A stretch of DNA of 64,000 nt, from contig CAKOVX010000006.1 in the NCBI GenBank assembly GCA_934122155.1, positions 1-64,000 on the forward strand, given 5' to 3'. This stretch comes from an uncultured Clostridia bacterium (lineage in GTDB: Bacteria; Bacillota; Clostridia; TANB77; CAG-508). This document shows, in pieces, positions 44,681-53,462 of the stretch. The translations under genes and the position numbers were made by a program. Numbering within the stretch: the stretch's first letter is position 1; each line of letters starts with the position of its first letter. The notes under the pieces were generated by a model. The model was given only the letters and a program-made list of their open reading frames with translations, searched no databases and was not told where the DNA came from.

Positions 44681-46612
44681 TTAAATATCCAAATTTTTAA
44701 CAAATTTAGCATTTTCTTGAATAAATTTTCTTCTTGGTTCTATTTCATCACCCATTAATAAAGTAAATATAGCATCAGCTTTAATTGCATCTTCCATTGT
44801 TACTTTTATTAAAATACGATGTTCTGGATCCATTGTTGTTTCCCATAATTGTTCAGGGTTCATTTCTCCTAAACCTTTATATCTTTGAATACCAACTTGA
44901 TCTCTTGATATTCCTTTCTCTGCTAATTTCTTAAATGCTTCTGCTAAATCATCATCTGTGTAGCAATATATGTCCTGCATACCTTTTTTAGATAATTTAT
45001 ATAATGGTGGTTGAGCTAAATATACGTTTCCATTTTCAATTAAAGGTCTCATATATCTAAAGAAAAATGTTAACAATAATGTTCTAATGTGCGCACCGTC
45101 AACGTCGGCATCTGCCATTATAATTACTTTTCCATAACGTATTTTTGTAATGTCAAAATCTTTTCCAATACCTGCTCCAACTGCTAGAATAACTGGTTGT
45201 AATTTATCATTATTATATATTTTATCTGCCCTTGACTTTTCTACATTAAGCATTTTTCCCCAAAGTGGAAGAATTGCTTGGTATTTTCTATCTCTTCCTT
45301 GTTTTGCACTACCACCAGCAGAGTCACCCTCTACTATGTATACCTCACACTCTTCTGGGTTCTTGCTACTACAATCTGCTAGTTTTCCAGGTAATGTTGA
45401 TGTTTCTAATGCACTTTTTCTTCTTACTAGTTCTCTTGCTTTTCTTGCAGCTTCTCTTGCACGTGATGCATTTATACATTTCTCAAGAATTGCTTTTCCA
45501 ACACCTGGATTCTCCTCTAAAAATGTTGATAATGCCTCATTTACCAAGCTTGCTACAATACCTGAAACATTACTATTTCCTAATTTTGTTTTAGTTTGTC
45601 CTTCAAATTGAGGTTCTTTTACTTTAACAGAAACAACTGCTGTAATACCCTCACGGATATCTTCTCCTTGTAAATTAGGATCTTTATCTTTTAATAATCC
45701 ATGTCCTCTTGCATAGTCATTAAATGCTTTTGTAAGTCCTCTTTTAAATCCTTCTAAATGAGTCCCACCTTCAATTGTATTAATGTTATTAACAAAAGTA
45801 TATATATTTTCTGAATATGCTGTTGTATATTGAAAAGCTACTTCAACGGGAACATCTCCATCTTTTTCAATATATATTGGCTTTGGATGTATTTTCTCTT
45901 TATTTTGAACTAAATATTCAACAAATGAATTTAGACCACCTTCAAAATGAAATTCTGCTTTTTTAATATTTTCTTCATCTCTTAAATCAGAAATATTAAT
46001 TTTTAGACCTTTGGTTAAAAAAGCCATTTCTCTAAATCTATTTTCAAGTGTTGCATAATCATACTCTAATGTTTCAAAAATAGTATCATCTGCTAAAAAT
46101 CTAACTTTAGTACCTGTTTTTTTAGAATCTCCTATTCTTGTTAATGGTTCTACTGTTTTTCCTCTTTCAAATTTCATTTGGTATATTCCACCATCTCTTT
46201 GAATAGTTACTTCTGTCCATGTAGATAAAGCATTAACAACAGAAGCACCTACACCATGAAGTCCTCCAGAAACCTTATATCCACTATCTCCACCAAATTT
46301 TCCACCTGCATGAAGTTTTGTATAAACAGTTTCTGCTGCTGATATTTTAGTTTTTGGATGTATATCAACTGGAATTCCTCTTCCGTTATCCTCTACGCTA
46401 ATAACATTTCCTGGTTCGATTTTTACATCTATTTCTGTACAATAACCTGCTAAAGCTTCATCAACGCAGTTGTCCACAATTTCATACACAAGATGGTGTA
46501 ATCCTCTTATAGATACACTACCTATATACATACCAGGTCTTTTTCTTACTGCCTCTAGTCCTTCCAATACTTGAATTTGGTCTGCTCCATATTCATGTTC
46601 GAATTTTTCCAT
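44681..46612 (-). CDS. gyrB: DNA gyrase subunit B
   Basis: 643 residues. The GHKL ATPase domain has VDEALAGYC and EDNGRGIPVDIH. The TOPRIM part carries EGDSAGGSAKQGRDR and MADADVDGAHIRTLL. It supplies ATP hydrolysis for supercoiling with GyrA. It ends the dnaA-dnaN-recF-gyrB series but is followed by secretion-like genes instead of gyrA. A GGAGGT ribosome site precedes the ATG. Confidence 0.97.
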   Translation of the reverse strand: MEKFEHEYGADQIQVLEGLEAVRKRPGMYIGSVSIRGLHHLVYEIVDNCVDEALAGYCTEIDVKIEPGNVISVEDNGRGIPVDIHPKTKISAAETVYTKLHAGGKFGGDSGYKVSGGLHGVGASVVNALSTWTEVTIQRDGGIYQMKFERGKTVEPLTRIGDSKKTGTKVRFLADDTIFETLEYDYATLENRFREMAFLTKGLKINISDLRDEENIKKAEFHFEGGLNSFVEYLVQNKEKIHPKPIYIEKDGDVPVEVAFQYTTAYSENIYTFVNNINTIEGGTHLEGFKRGLTKAFNDYARGHGLLKDKDPNLQGEDIREGITAVVSVKVKEPQFEGQTKTKLGNSNVSGIVASLVNEALSTFLEENPGVGKAILEKCINASRAREAARKARELVRRKSALETSTLPGKLADCSSKNPEECEVYIVEGDSAGGSAKQGRDRKYQAILPLWGKMLNVEKSRADKIYNNDKLQPVILAVGAGIGKDFDITKIRYGKVIIMADADVDGAHIRTLLLTFFFRYMRPLIENGNVYLAQPPLYKLSKKGMQDIYCYTDDDLAEAFKKLAEKGISRDQVGIQRYKGLGEMNPEQLWETTMDPEHRILIKVTMEDAIKADAIFTLLMGDEIEPRRKFIQENAKFVKNLDI

Positions 46613-46658
46613 TTTTTAACCTCCAAATATTCTTGCTATTTTATATTTTATCACTATA

Positions 46659-47729
46659 TTAAATTATTTTGCAAATAATTTCTCCATTAATTACATTAAA
46701 TAATTTAATATTATCCAATTCCATTTTATCAGTACAAGTTATAATAACTTGTGTATCTTTAATATAACTCAAAAAGCTTCTTCTTCTTTTTTCATCCAAC
46801 TCAGACATAAAATCATCTAATAATAAAATTGGATATTCCCCTATTTCATCATATATAACATATAGTTCTGCTAATTTTAAAGAAAGAATAGCAGTTCTAT
46901 GTTGGCCTTGTGAACCATATATTTCAATTTCTTTATCATTTATAAAACATTTAAAATCATCTCTGTGAATTCCTTTAGTTGTAAAACCTTTTATTATATC
47001 TAATTTTCTTCTTTGTTTTAATAAAGATAAATAATTTTCTTTATTTTCACATTCTGTTATATAATTAATTTCTAATTTTTCTTTATTTTCTGTAACTTCG
47101 GAATGAATTTTTTGTATTTTATCATTTAATTTTTTAATAAATTCAATTCTATATTTACAAATTATTTCTGCATATTCAGCTAATTTTTCATCCCATATTT
47201 CTAACATATTTTCTGGTTTATTTAATTCTTTTATTTGTCTTAAATAATTATTTCTTTGTTCTAATGTTTTTAAATATAAATTCAAATTATGCACATAATT
47301 TGGCCTTAACTGCCCTATCATCATATCTAAAAATCTACGTCTTTCAGCTGGGCCATTTTTTAAAATTTGAATATCATCTGGTGTAAATATAACTAAATTC
47401 AAATTACCAATTAATTCACTTAATTTTTTTATTTTTACACCATTGACTTCAATTTGTTTTTTATCAGCAATTATTATTTTTATTTTTCCACTTCTATCAG
47501 ATTTGTCATAAAATATATTCGTTTCTAAAAAATCTTCGCCTAATTTTATCATTTCTTTTTCTTTAGATGTTCTAAAAGACTTTCCAAAACCACTTATAAA
47601 AATTGCCTCCAAAATATTAGTTTTTCCTTGTGCATTATCTCCATAAAATACATTAATATGTGGATCTAATTCTATTTCTTGTTCTGTATAATTTCTAAAA
47701 TTTTTCAATTTTATTTTGTTTATATTCAT
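46659..47729 (-). CDS. recF: DNA replication and repair protein RecF
   Basis: 356 residues. The P-loop is FYGDNAQGKTNILEA and the Walker B region LLLDDFMSELDEKRR, with the ABC-type signature YGSQGQHRT. RecF helps load RecA at gapped DNA. It starts four bases after dnaN; the small S4-domain gene found between them in many Firmicutes is absent here. Confidence 0.95.
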   Translation of the reverse strand: MNINKIKLKNFRNYTEQEIELDPHINVFYGDNAQGKTNILEAIFISGFGKSFRTSKEKEMIKLGEDFLETNIFYDKSDRSGKIKIIIADKKQIEVNGVKIKKLSELIGNLNLVIFTPDDIQILKNGPAERRRFLDMMIGQLRPNYVHNLNLYLKTLEQRNNYLRQIKELNKPENMLEIWDEKLAEYAEIICKYRIEFIKKLNDKIQKIHSEVTENKEKLEINYITECENKENYLSLLKQRRKLDIIKGFTTKGIHRDDFKCFINDKEIEIYGSQGQHRTAILSLKLAELYVIYDEIGEYPILLLDDFMSELDEKRRRSFLSYIKDTQVIITCTDKMELDNIKLFNVINGEIICKII

Positions 47730-47733
47730 TTAA

Positions 47734-48852
47734 TTATTCCTTCATTCTAATTGGAAGAACCATGTAAATGTAATCACCATTTTCCTCTGTTGGTCTAATA
47801 ATACAAGGTGAAATACTTGTACCAAAATCAATAAATACCTCTGGATCATCTATTGCACGAAGTGCATCTAAAAAGTATTTTGGGTTAAATCCTGCTTCTA
47901 AATTTTTTCCTTCTGTTTCAACAAATATTTCTTCTTTTGCGTCTCCAGTTTGATTTGTACAAGAAATTATAACTTTTCCTATTTCAACATTTACTTTAAC
48001 AGGATATTTTTTTTCTTTTTCTATACTAGATGCTGATATTAAGCTAACTCTTTCAAAACAATTTTGAATGCTGCTTTTATCTACTCTAATTCTTGTTTCC
48101 CAGCTTTCTGGAATAACACTAGCATAATTTAAAAATTCTCCATCTAATAAACGAGTAACAATTTTACAGTTTTCCATTTCAAATAATGCTTGATTTTTAG
48201 ATACTCCTATTTTTATAGTATCAAAAGAATCATTTAATATTTTATTTATTTCATTTAATGTTCTTCCTGGAATTACAGCTGAAAAATCATTTACAGCTGT
48301 TTGTAAAAATTTGCTTTTCCATGCTAATCTAAATCCATCAACTGCAACAACATTTAATTTATTGTTTTTTATTTCAAATAAGCAACCTGTAAATATTGGT
48401 CTATTTTCTTCTGTACTAACTGCAAAAATAGTTTTTCTAATCATATCTTTTAAACTATTTTGTTCCATTTCAATAGAATTTTCAATATCTATTTTAGGTA
48501 ACTCTGGAAATTCATCTGGATTCATTGTAGCTAATTTATATAAAGATCCTTCACATTCAATTACTAATAAATTATTTTCATTAATTGTAATATGAATTTC
48601 TGCATCTGGAAGTTTACGAATAATTTCACTAAACATTATTGCATTAACTACTGTTGCTCCTTGTTCTTCTACTGTACAATTCATTATATACTCAATTCCT
48701 ATTTCTAAATCATAGGTTGTAAATTTAACTTCTTTATCATTTGTTTGAATTAAAATTCCTTCTAATATTGGCATTGTTGTTTTACTAGCGACAGCTTTTG
48801 TTACGGAATTAATAGCTTTAAGGATTACATCCTTTTCACAAACAAGTTTCAT
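47734..48852 (-). CDS. dnaN: DNA polymerase III sliding clamp (beta)
   Basis: 372 residues, with the triple-domain clamp pattern: SKTTMPILEGILI at the start, ENRPIFTGCLFEI mid-protein, YMVLPIRM at the C-terminus. It encircles DNA to tether polymerase. Placed downstream of the origin segment, as usual after dnaA. Confidence 0.96.
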   Translation of the reverse strand: MKLVCEKDVILKAINSVTKAVASKTTMPILEGILIQTNDKEVKFTTYDLEIGIEYIMNCTVEEQGATVVNAIMFSEIIRKLPDAEIHITINENNLLVIECEGSLYKLATMNPDEFPELPKIDIENSIEMEQNSLKDMIRKTIFAVSTEENRPIFTGCLFEIKNNKLNVVAVDGFRLAWKSKFLQTAVNDFSAVIPGRTLNEINKILNDSFDTIKIGVSKNQALFEMENCKIVTRLLDGEFLNYASVIPESWETRIRVDKSSIQNCFERVSLISASSIEKEKKYPVKVNVEIGKVIISCTNQTGDAKEEIFVETEGKNLEAGFNPKYFLDALRAIDDPEVFIDFGTSISPCIIRPTEENGDYIYMVLPIRMKE

Positions 48853-48869
48853 AATTGTTTTTCGCTCCT

Positions 48870-49150
48870 TTTTTATATAATATATAAATAATAATAGTAG
48901 TAGTATTAGTAGGTGTTGTGGATTGTGTGGAAAAGTTATCTAAACACAACGTTCCCTAGTAAAAATTTTGTTGATAAATTTGTGGACAACTTGAAAAGTT
49001 ATTTACAATTTCATTTTTGATTTGTGGAAAATAAGTTATCAACAAGTTATTAACAAGTAATTCACAATGTATTGTGGATATCTAATGTGTTGATTCCGTA
49101 AGAAGAATTCCACATATATTTTACAAACGAATATTTTTAAAAACATAAAT
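48870..49150. other. oriC: Origin of replication (unwinding region) between dnaA and dnaN
   Basis: An AT-rich stretch adjoins eight consecutive three-base units of the DnaA-trio type (TAA/TAG/TAT, 48889-48912). Many DnaA-box-like sequences then follow: TGTGGATTG, TGTGGAAAA, TTTGTGGAC, TTGTGGAAA, TTATCAACA, TGTGGATAT. This matches the firmicute basal unwinding layout. A second group of boxes lies upstream of dnaA, as in bipartite origins. Confidence 0.85.
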
Positions 49151-49185
49151 TCTAAAAAACTTTTCTTTTTATTCATATAAAAGAC

Positions 49186-50511
49186 TTAATTAGAAAATAA
49201 AGAGTTTTTCACAGTTTCCACAATTAATTTTGTATTAGTATTTTCTTTAAGTTCATTTGCTATTTTATTACATCCATGCATTACTGTTGAATGATCTCTT
49301 TTACCAAAAGCTAGTCCTATTTTAGGAGTAGAAATATTAGCAATATCTCTACAAAAATACATAGCTATTTGCCTTGGATAAGTAATATCAGCAGACCTTC
49401 TAGATCCTTTTAAATCATCAACTGTAATATTAAAATATTTAGCAACAACTTCTTGAATGTATTCAATTGAAAGTACTTTATTATGATGTGAAACTACATC
49501 AGATATAGCTTTATTAGAAAGTTCTATTGTAATAGGACTATTAGATAATGTTGAATAAGCAATTAATTTATTTAATGCTCCCTCCAACTCCCTAATATTT
49601 GTGTTAATATTAGTAGCTATATTTACTAAAACATCATCATCAATAATAATATTATCCAATTGAGCTTTCTTTTTTAATATTGCCATACGAGTTTCATAAT
49701 CAGGGTTAGAGATATCAGCTATAAGTCCCCATTCAAAACGAGTTCTCAAACGTTCTTCTAAAGGTTGAATATCTTTTGGAGGCCTATCACTGGAAATAAT
49801 AATTTGTTTTCCATTATCATGTAAAGTATTAAATGTATGAAAAAATTCTTCTTGAATTCTTTCTTTTCCAGCAATAAACTGAATGTCATCTATTAATAAA
49901 ACATCAATATTACGATATTTGTTACGAAACATTTCGTTTTTATTGTCTTTTATTGCATTTATAAATTGGTTTGTGAACTTTTCAGAACTAACATATAAAA
50001 TATTTGCGGTTTTATTGTTTTTTAATATTTCATTTCCAATGGCATGCATTAAATGGGTTTTTCCAAGTCCAACACCACCATATAAAAATAAAGGGTTATA
50101 TGCAGTAGCAGGAGCCTCAGCAACAGCCAATGCTGCAGCATGCGCAAAAGAGTTATTACTACCAACAACAAAACTATTAAAAGTATATTTTGGATTTAAG
50201 TTAGATGTACTAACATAGTTTTCTGATGACATTGCTACTTCATTTTTCCTATCAATATCTTCTTCTGAAACTACTTTTACGTCATAGTTTTTATGAGTTA
50301 TAAAACTAAAAGTATTTTTTAATAAAGATAAATACCTAGACTCTAACATATCTTTATGTACAATGTTTTGTGCAATTAGAGTAATAGTACTATCATCAAC
50401 TGACAAAATTTCAATGTTGTTAATCCATGTACTATATGAAATATCAGTTACTTCAGTTTTTAGTAGTTCTTTTGCTTTTGTGTTTAGTTCATTTATTTCG
50501 GCCTTTTGCAT
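49186..50511 (-). CDS. dnaA: Chromosomal replication initiator DnaA
   Basis: 441 residues. The AAA+ domain has YGGVGLGKTHLMHAIG (Walker A) and VLLIDDIQFI (Walker B). The DNA-binding domain IV carries GLAFGKRDHSTVMHG. It binds DnaA boxes on both sides of its gene. DnaA boxes just upstream suggest autoregulation. Confidence 0.97.
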   Translation of the reverse strand: MQKAEINELNTKAKELLKTEVTDISYSTWINNIEILSVDDSTITLIAQNIVHKDMLESRYLSLLKNTFSFITHKNYDVKVVSEEDIDRKNEVAMSSENYVSTSNLNPKYTFNSFVVGSNNSFAHAAALAVAEAPATAYNPLFLYGGVGLGKTHLMHAIGNEILKNNKTANILYVSSEKFTNQFINAIKDNKNEMFRNKYRNIDVLLIDDIQFIAGKERIQEEFFHTFNTLHDNGKQIIISSDRPPKDIQPLEERLRTRFEWGLIADISNPDYETRMAILKKKAQLDNIIIDDDVLVNIATNINTNIRELEGALNKLIAYSTLSNSPITIELSNKAISDVVSHHNKVLSIEYIQEVVAKYFNITVDDLKGSRRSADITYPRQIAMYFCRDIANISTPKIGLAFGKRDHSTVMHGCNKIANELKENTNTKLIVETVKNSLFSN

Positions 50512-50570
50512 TACTCCTTCAATCCCTTCAGTATATGTAAAATATAAAAGATATAGGTTATTTCCCTAAG

Positions 50571-50602
50571 TTTTCCACAAAGTTTTCCACAACTGTGGAA
50601 AA
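50571..50602. promoter_or_regulatory. DnaA-box cluster upstream of dnaA
   Basis: TTTTCCACA at 50571-50579 and 50583-50591, and the reverse TGTGGAAAA at 50594-50602. Probably the upstream half of a bipartite origin and the site of dnaA autoregulation. Confidence 0.75.
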
Positions 50603-50707
50603 GTAAACTTCATAAAGTATGAATAAATGAGTGAAAAATTGAATTGATTAACATAATAAATATGCCTTTATAAAATTCGCAAAAACCTTATAACCCTATG
50701 TTAATAT

Positions 50708-50737
50708 ATCATATCAAAAATACAATTAAATAGTCAA
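50708..50737 (-). promoter_or_regulatory. dnaA promoter
   Basis: On the minus strand TTGACT, 18 bases and TATGAT, about 200 bases upstream of dnaA. The transcript would cross the DnaA-box cluster. Confidence 0.5.
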
Positions 50738-50775
50738 TAGAATAAAAAATAAAATGCAAAAATTGTTCATGTGTA

Positions 50776-50805
50776 TTGACATAACTAAAGAATAAGGTGT
50801 ATAAT
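50776..50805 (+). promoter_or_regulatory. rpmH promoter
   Basis: TTGACA, an 18-base spacer and TATAAT, about 65 bases before rpmH. Confidence 0.7.
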
Positions 50806-50873
50806 AAAAAAGCTTATATTTAATAAATAATCCATTCGTGGTTTAAATAAGAAAAAACATAGGAGGTGCTAAA

Positions 50874-51008
50874 ATGAAAAGAACATATCAACCTAAAAAA
50901 AGACAAGAACAAAAAGAACATGGTTTTATGAAAAGAATGAAAACAAAATCTGGAAGAAATGTATTAAAAGCTAGACGTGCAAAAGGAAGAAAAAAATTAA
51001 GTGCGTAA
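50874..51008 (+). CDS. rpmH: 50S ribosomal protein L34
   Basis: 44 residues, the full length of L34. The sequence opens MKRTYQPKKR and ends with an RRAKGRKKLSA tail. AGGAGGTG precedes the ATG. It begins the conserved rpmH-rnpA-yidD-yidC-jag series to the right of the origin. Confidence 0.97.
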   Translation: MKRTYQPKKRQEQKEHGFMKRMKTKSGRNVLKARRAKGRKKLSA

Positions 51009-51010
51009 TA

Positions 51011-51043
51011 AAAATGGTCACGTAATAAGCGGTGACCTTTTTT
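51011..51043 (+). terminator. Intercistronic hairpin between rpmH and rnpA
   Basis: GGTCAC and GTGACC arms followed by T6. Partial termination here would explain higher L34 than RnpA output. Confidence 0.65.
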
Positions 51044-51069
51044 AGATTCTATGAATTTGAGTGATTTTG

Positions 51070-51408
51070 ATGAAAAAAATGAAGACGTTAAAAAAGAATT
51101 ATGAATTTCAAAATGTTCTAAATAATGGCAAATTTTATATTGGAAAACAAATAACAATATATATAGCAGAAAATAAACAATTAACTAATAAATTTGGAAT
51201 AGCAATCTCTAAAAAAGCATGTAATGCAGTAAAGAGAAATCACATTAAAAGAAAAATTAGGGAAAATTATAGGCTAATTCAAAACCAATTAAAACAAGGT
51301 TATAATATTGTTTTTTTGTGGAATAAAAAAGTACCGGTGGAACAAGTAAATTTTCATATTATAAAAAGTGATATGGAAAAATTATTTACAAAGGCAGGGC
51401 TTTTATAA
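51070..51408 (+). CDS. rnpA: Ribonuclease P protein component
   Basis: 112 residues. NAVKRNHIKRKIRE is the RNR-type RNA-binding motif, and KFGIAISKKACNAVKR surrounds the central cleft. It partners the RNase P RNA in tRNA 5' maturation. I start at ATG 51070 after GAGTGA; an in-frame GTG at 51061 overlaps that site. The stop abuts yidD. Confidence 0.93.
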   Translation: MKKMKTLKKNYEFQNVLNNGKFYIGKQITIYIAENKQLTNKFGIAISKKACNAVKRNHIKRKIRENYRLIQNQLKQGYNIVFLWNKKVPVEQVNFHIIKSDMEKLFTKAGLL

Positions 51409-51627
51409 GTGAAAAATGTTTTTATTTTTCTATTAAAAGGATATAAAAAAATAATTTCACCAATTATTGGAGCTTTAGGAATACATTGCAAATTTTATCC
51501 GAGTTGCTCAGAATATATGATGCAGGCAATTGAAAAATATGGCTGTATTAAAGGTGTATATTTGGGAATAAAAAGATTATTAAAGTGTCATCCTTTTGCG
51601 AAAGGGGGATATGACCCTTTAAATTAG
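51409..51627 (+). CDS. yidD: Membrane protein insertion efficiency factor YidD
   Basis: 72 residues, GTG start directly after the rnpA stop. CKFYPSCSEYMMQAIEKYG and KRLLKCHPFAKGGYDP are the family cysteine and proline motifs. An amphipathic N-terminal helix associates with the membrane. Confidence 0.95.
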   Translation: MKNVFIFLLKGYKKIISPIIGALGIHCKFYPSCSEYMMQAIEKYGCIKGVYLGIKRLLKCHPFAKGGYDPLN

Positions 51628-51637
51628 GAGGAATTTC

Positions 51638-52579
51638 ATGGATTTTATATCAGGAATATTTGGCTATTTACTTAATTGGCTGTATGAGGTTTTTAATAAC
51701 TATGGAGTAGCAATTTTAATATTTTCAGTAATTTTGAGAGTTATTTTAATACCAATTACAATTAAGCAACAAAAGTCAATGAAAAAATCAGCTGCACTTC
51801 AAGCTGAAATGTCAGAAATTCAGAAAAAATATAAAAATAATCCAGAAAAATTAAATCAAGAAACAATTGAATTATATAAAAGAGAAAAAATGAGTCCTTT
51901 TAGTGGCTGCTTGACATCTATTTTACAATTGGTAATCATTTTATCAGTATTTTGGCTAGTTAGCCAACCACTTAAATATATGAAAAAAATAGATAATAAT
52001 CTAATTGATGCATATACAACTGAAATGAAAGAAAGTGGATATAATTCAAATAATAGTTATGTACAAATAGCTACAATTGACTATGCAGAAACAAAATATC
52101 AAGAAATATCTAAACAATTAGAGCAAGAAGATGTAGAAAATAGGGAAGAGTTAGTAAAAAAACAACAAGAATACAATCAATTAAGATTAAATATGGAATT
52201 TTTAGGAATTGATTTAAGTAAAGTTCCAACACAAAACTTAAATGATTGGAGGGTTTATGTTATCCCAGTTCTTTATGTTATAACTTCAATTATATCAACA
52301 AAACTAACAACAGCAACTCAAAAAAAGAAACAAAAACAAGATGCAATTGTTTCTAAAGATGAAGGAAGCAAAGAGATTGATCCAACAGAACAAATGCAAC
52401 AAATGAGCAATAGCATGATGTATATGATACCAGTAATGTCTGTTATGATTGCAATTATTGCTCCATTAGGATTAGCTTTATATTGGCTAGCAAGCAATGT
52501 TTTAATGATTGTTGAAAGACTTATTATAAATAAAATTATGGAAAAAGATGACAATAAGGAGGAGTCTTCTAATGGCTAA
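51638..52579 (+). CDS. yidC: Membrane protein insertase YidC
   Basis: 313 residues. About five membrane helices. VILRVILIPITIKQQKSMKK holds the conserved hydrophilic-groove Arg, and the C-terminal domain ends in a basic/acidic tail. The region between helices (about 120-210) is longer than in many Gram-positive YidC proteins and charged. It overlaps the jag start by eight bases. Confidence 0.93.
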   Translation: MDFISGIFGYLLNWLYEVFNNYGVAILIFSVILRVILIPITIKQQKSMKKSAALQAEMSEIQKKYKNNPEKLNQETIELYKREKMSPFSGCLTSILQLVIILSVFWLVSQPLKYMKKIDNNLIDAYTTEMKESGYNSNNSYVQIATIDYAETKYQEISKQLEQEDVENREELVKKQQEYNQLRLNMEFLGIDLSKVPTQNLNDWRVYVIPVLYVITSIISTKLTTATQKKKQKQDAIVSKDEGSKEIDPTEQMQQMSNSMMYMIPVMSVMIAIIAPLGLALYWLASNVLMIVERLIINKIMEKDDNKEESSNG

Positions 52580-53288
52580 AAGTATTATCGTGGAAGGAAA
52601 AACTTCAACAGAAGCTATTGAAAAAGGTTTAAAAGAATTAAAAGTATCTAAAGATAAAGTTGATATAAAAATATTAGAAAATGAAGAAAAAAGAAGCTTT
52701 TTTAATATATTAGCTCCTAGAGTAGTAAAAGTTGAAATGATCTTAAAAGAGGGAGTAACAGAAAAGAAAGCTGAATATAAACAAAAAGAAGAAGTAAAAC
52801 ATGTTGAAAAAGAAAAAAGAGTACCTTTAAAACCAGAAGAAGTAGAAAAGGTAAAAGCAAATTTAGAAGCATTTTTAAAAGATTTTGTTTCTAAGGTAAA
52901 CAATATGGAATATAAAATTTCTTCAGATGATGAATATGTATATGTTACATTAAATGGAGAAGATGCAGGAAAATTAATTGGATATAGAGGCGAAACATTA
53001 AACTCTATGCAAGCAATTTTAACTGCAATTGCTAACAAACAAGTAGAAAGCAGAGTTCATCTTATATTAGATATTGAAGGATACAGAGCTAAAAGACAAA
53101 AAGCACTAGAAGAACTTGCTGATAAATTAACAAGAACAGTTATAAATACAGGTAAACAAGTTACTTTAGAGCCAATGTCTGCCTATGAAAGAAAGATTAT
53201 TCATAATAGATTACAAGATAGCAAAAGAGTAAGAACTTATAGTGTTGGTGAGGAGCCATACAGAAAAGTTGTTATAGCAAAAAAATAG
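52572..53288 (+). CDS. jag: RNA-binding protein Jag/KhpB
   Basis: 238 residues. The N-terminal Jag domain (KSIIVEGKTSTEAIEKGLKE) is followed by a charged linker, a KH domain (GKLIGYRGETLNSMQ) and a C-terminal R3H domain (RKIIHNRL). It forms an RNA-binding pair with KhpA in firmicutes. The start at 52572 has AGGAGGAG upstream, inside the yidC end; the 52548 in-frame start lacks one. Confidence 0.94.
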   Translation: MAKSIIVEGKTSTEAIEKGLKELKVSKDKVDIKILENEEKRSFFNILAPRVVKVEMILKEGVTEKKAEYKQKEEVKHVEKEKRVPLKPEEVEKVKANLEAFLKDFVSKVNNMEYKISSDDEYVYVTLNGEDAGKLIGYRGETLNSMQAILTAIANKQVESRVHLILDIEGYRAKRQKALEELADKLTRTVINTGKQVTLEPMSAYERKIIHNRLQDSKRVRTYSVGEEPYRKVVIAKK

Positions 53289-53299
53289 AGTAAAAAATC

Positions 53300-53378
53300 G
53301 GAAGTCAAAGTTCGGATTTTAGTTGATTTAACTAAGGGTTTAGTTAAGTATCTAATTCTAACTTTGACTTCTTAATTT
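53300..53378 (+). terminator. Long stem-loop downstream of jag
   Basis: Outer arms GAAGTCAAAGTT and AACTTTGACTTC enclose an inner hairpin (TTTAACTAA / TTTAGTTAA). A short T-run follows. Probably the operon terminator; its size would also suit a structured leader for mnmE. Confidence 0.5.
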
Positions 53379-53462
53379 TTAATATAATAAGCATCTTGCG
53401 TCGTTAAAAGTAATTAAAAATTATAATAGAAATAACCTTATTTAATAACAGGGAGGTAAGAG

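Noticed and set aside
45150..45611. 153-codon plus-strand ORF inside gyrB
   Set aside because: Antisense to a highly conserved gyrase region with no ribosome site or known family.
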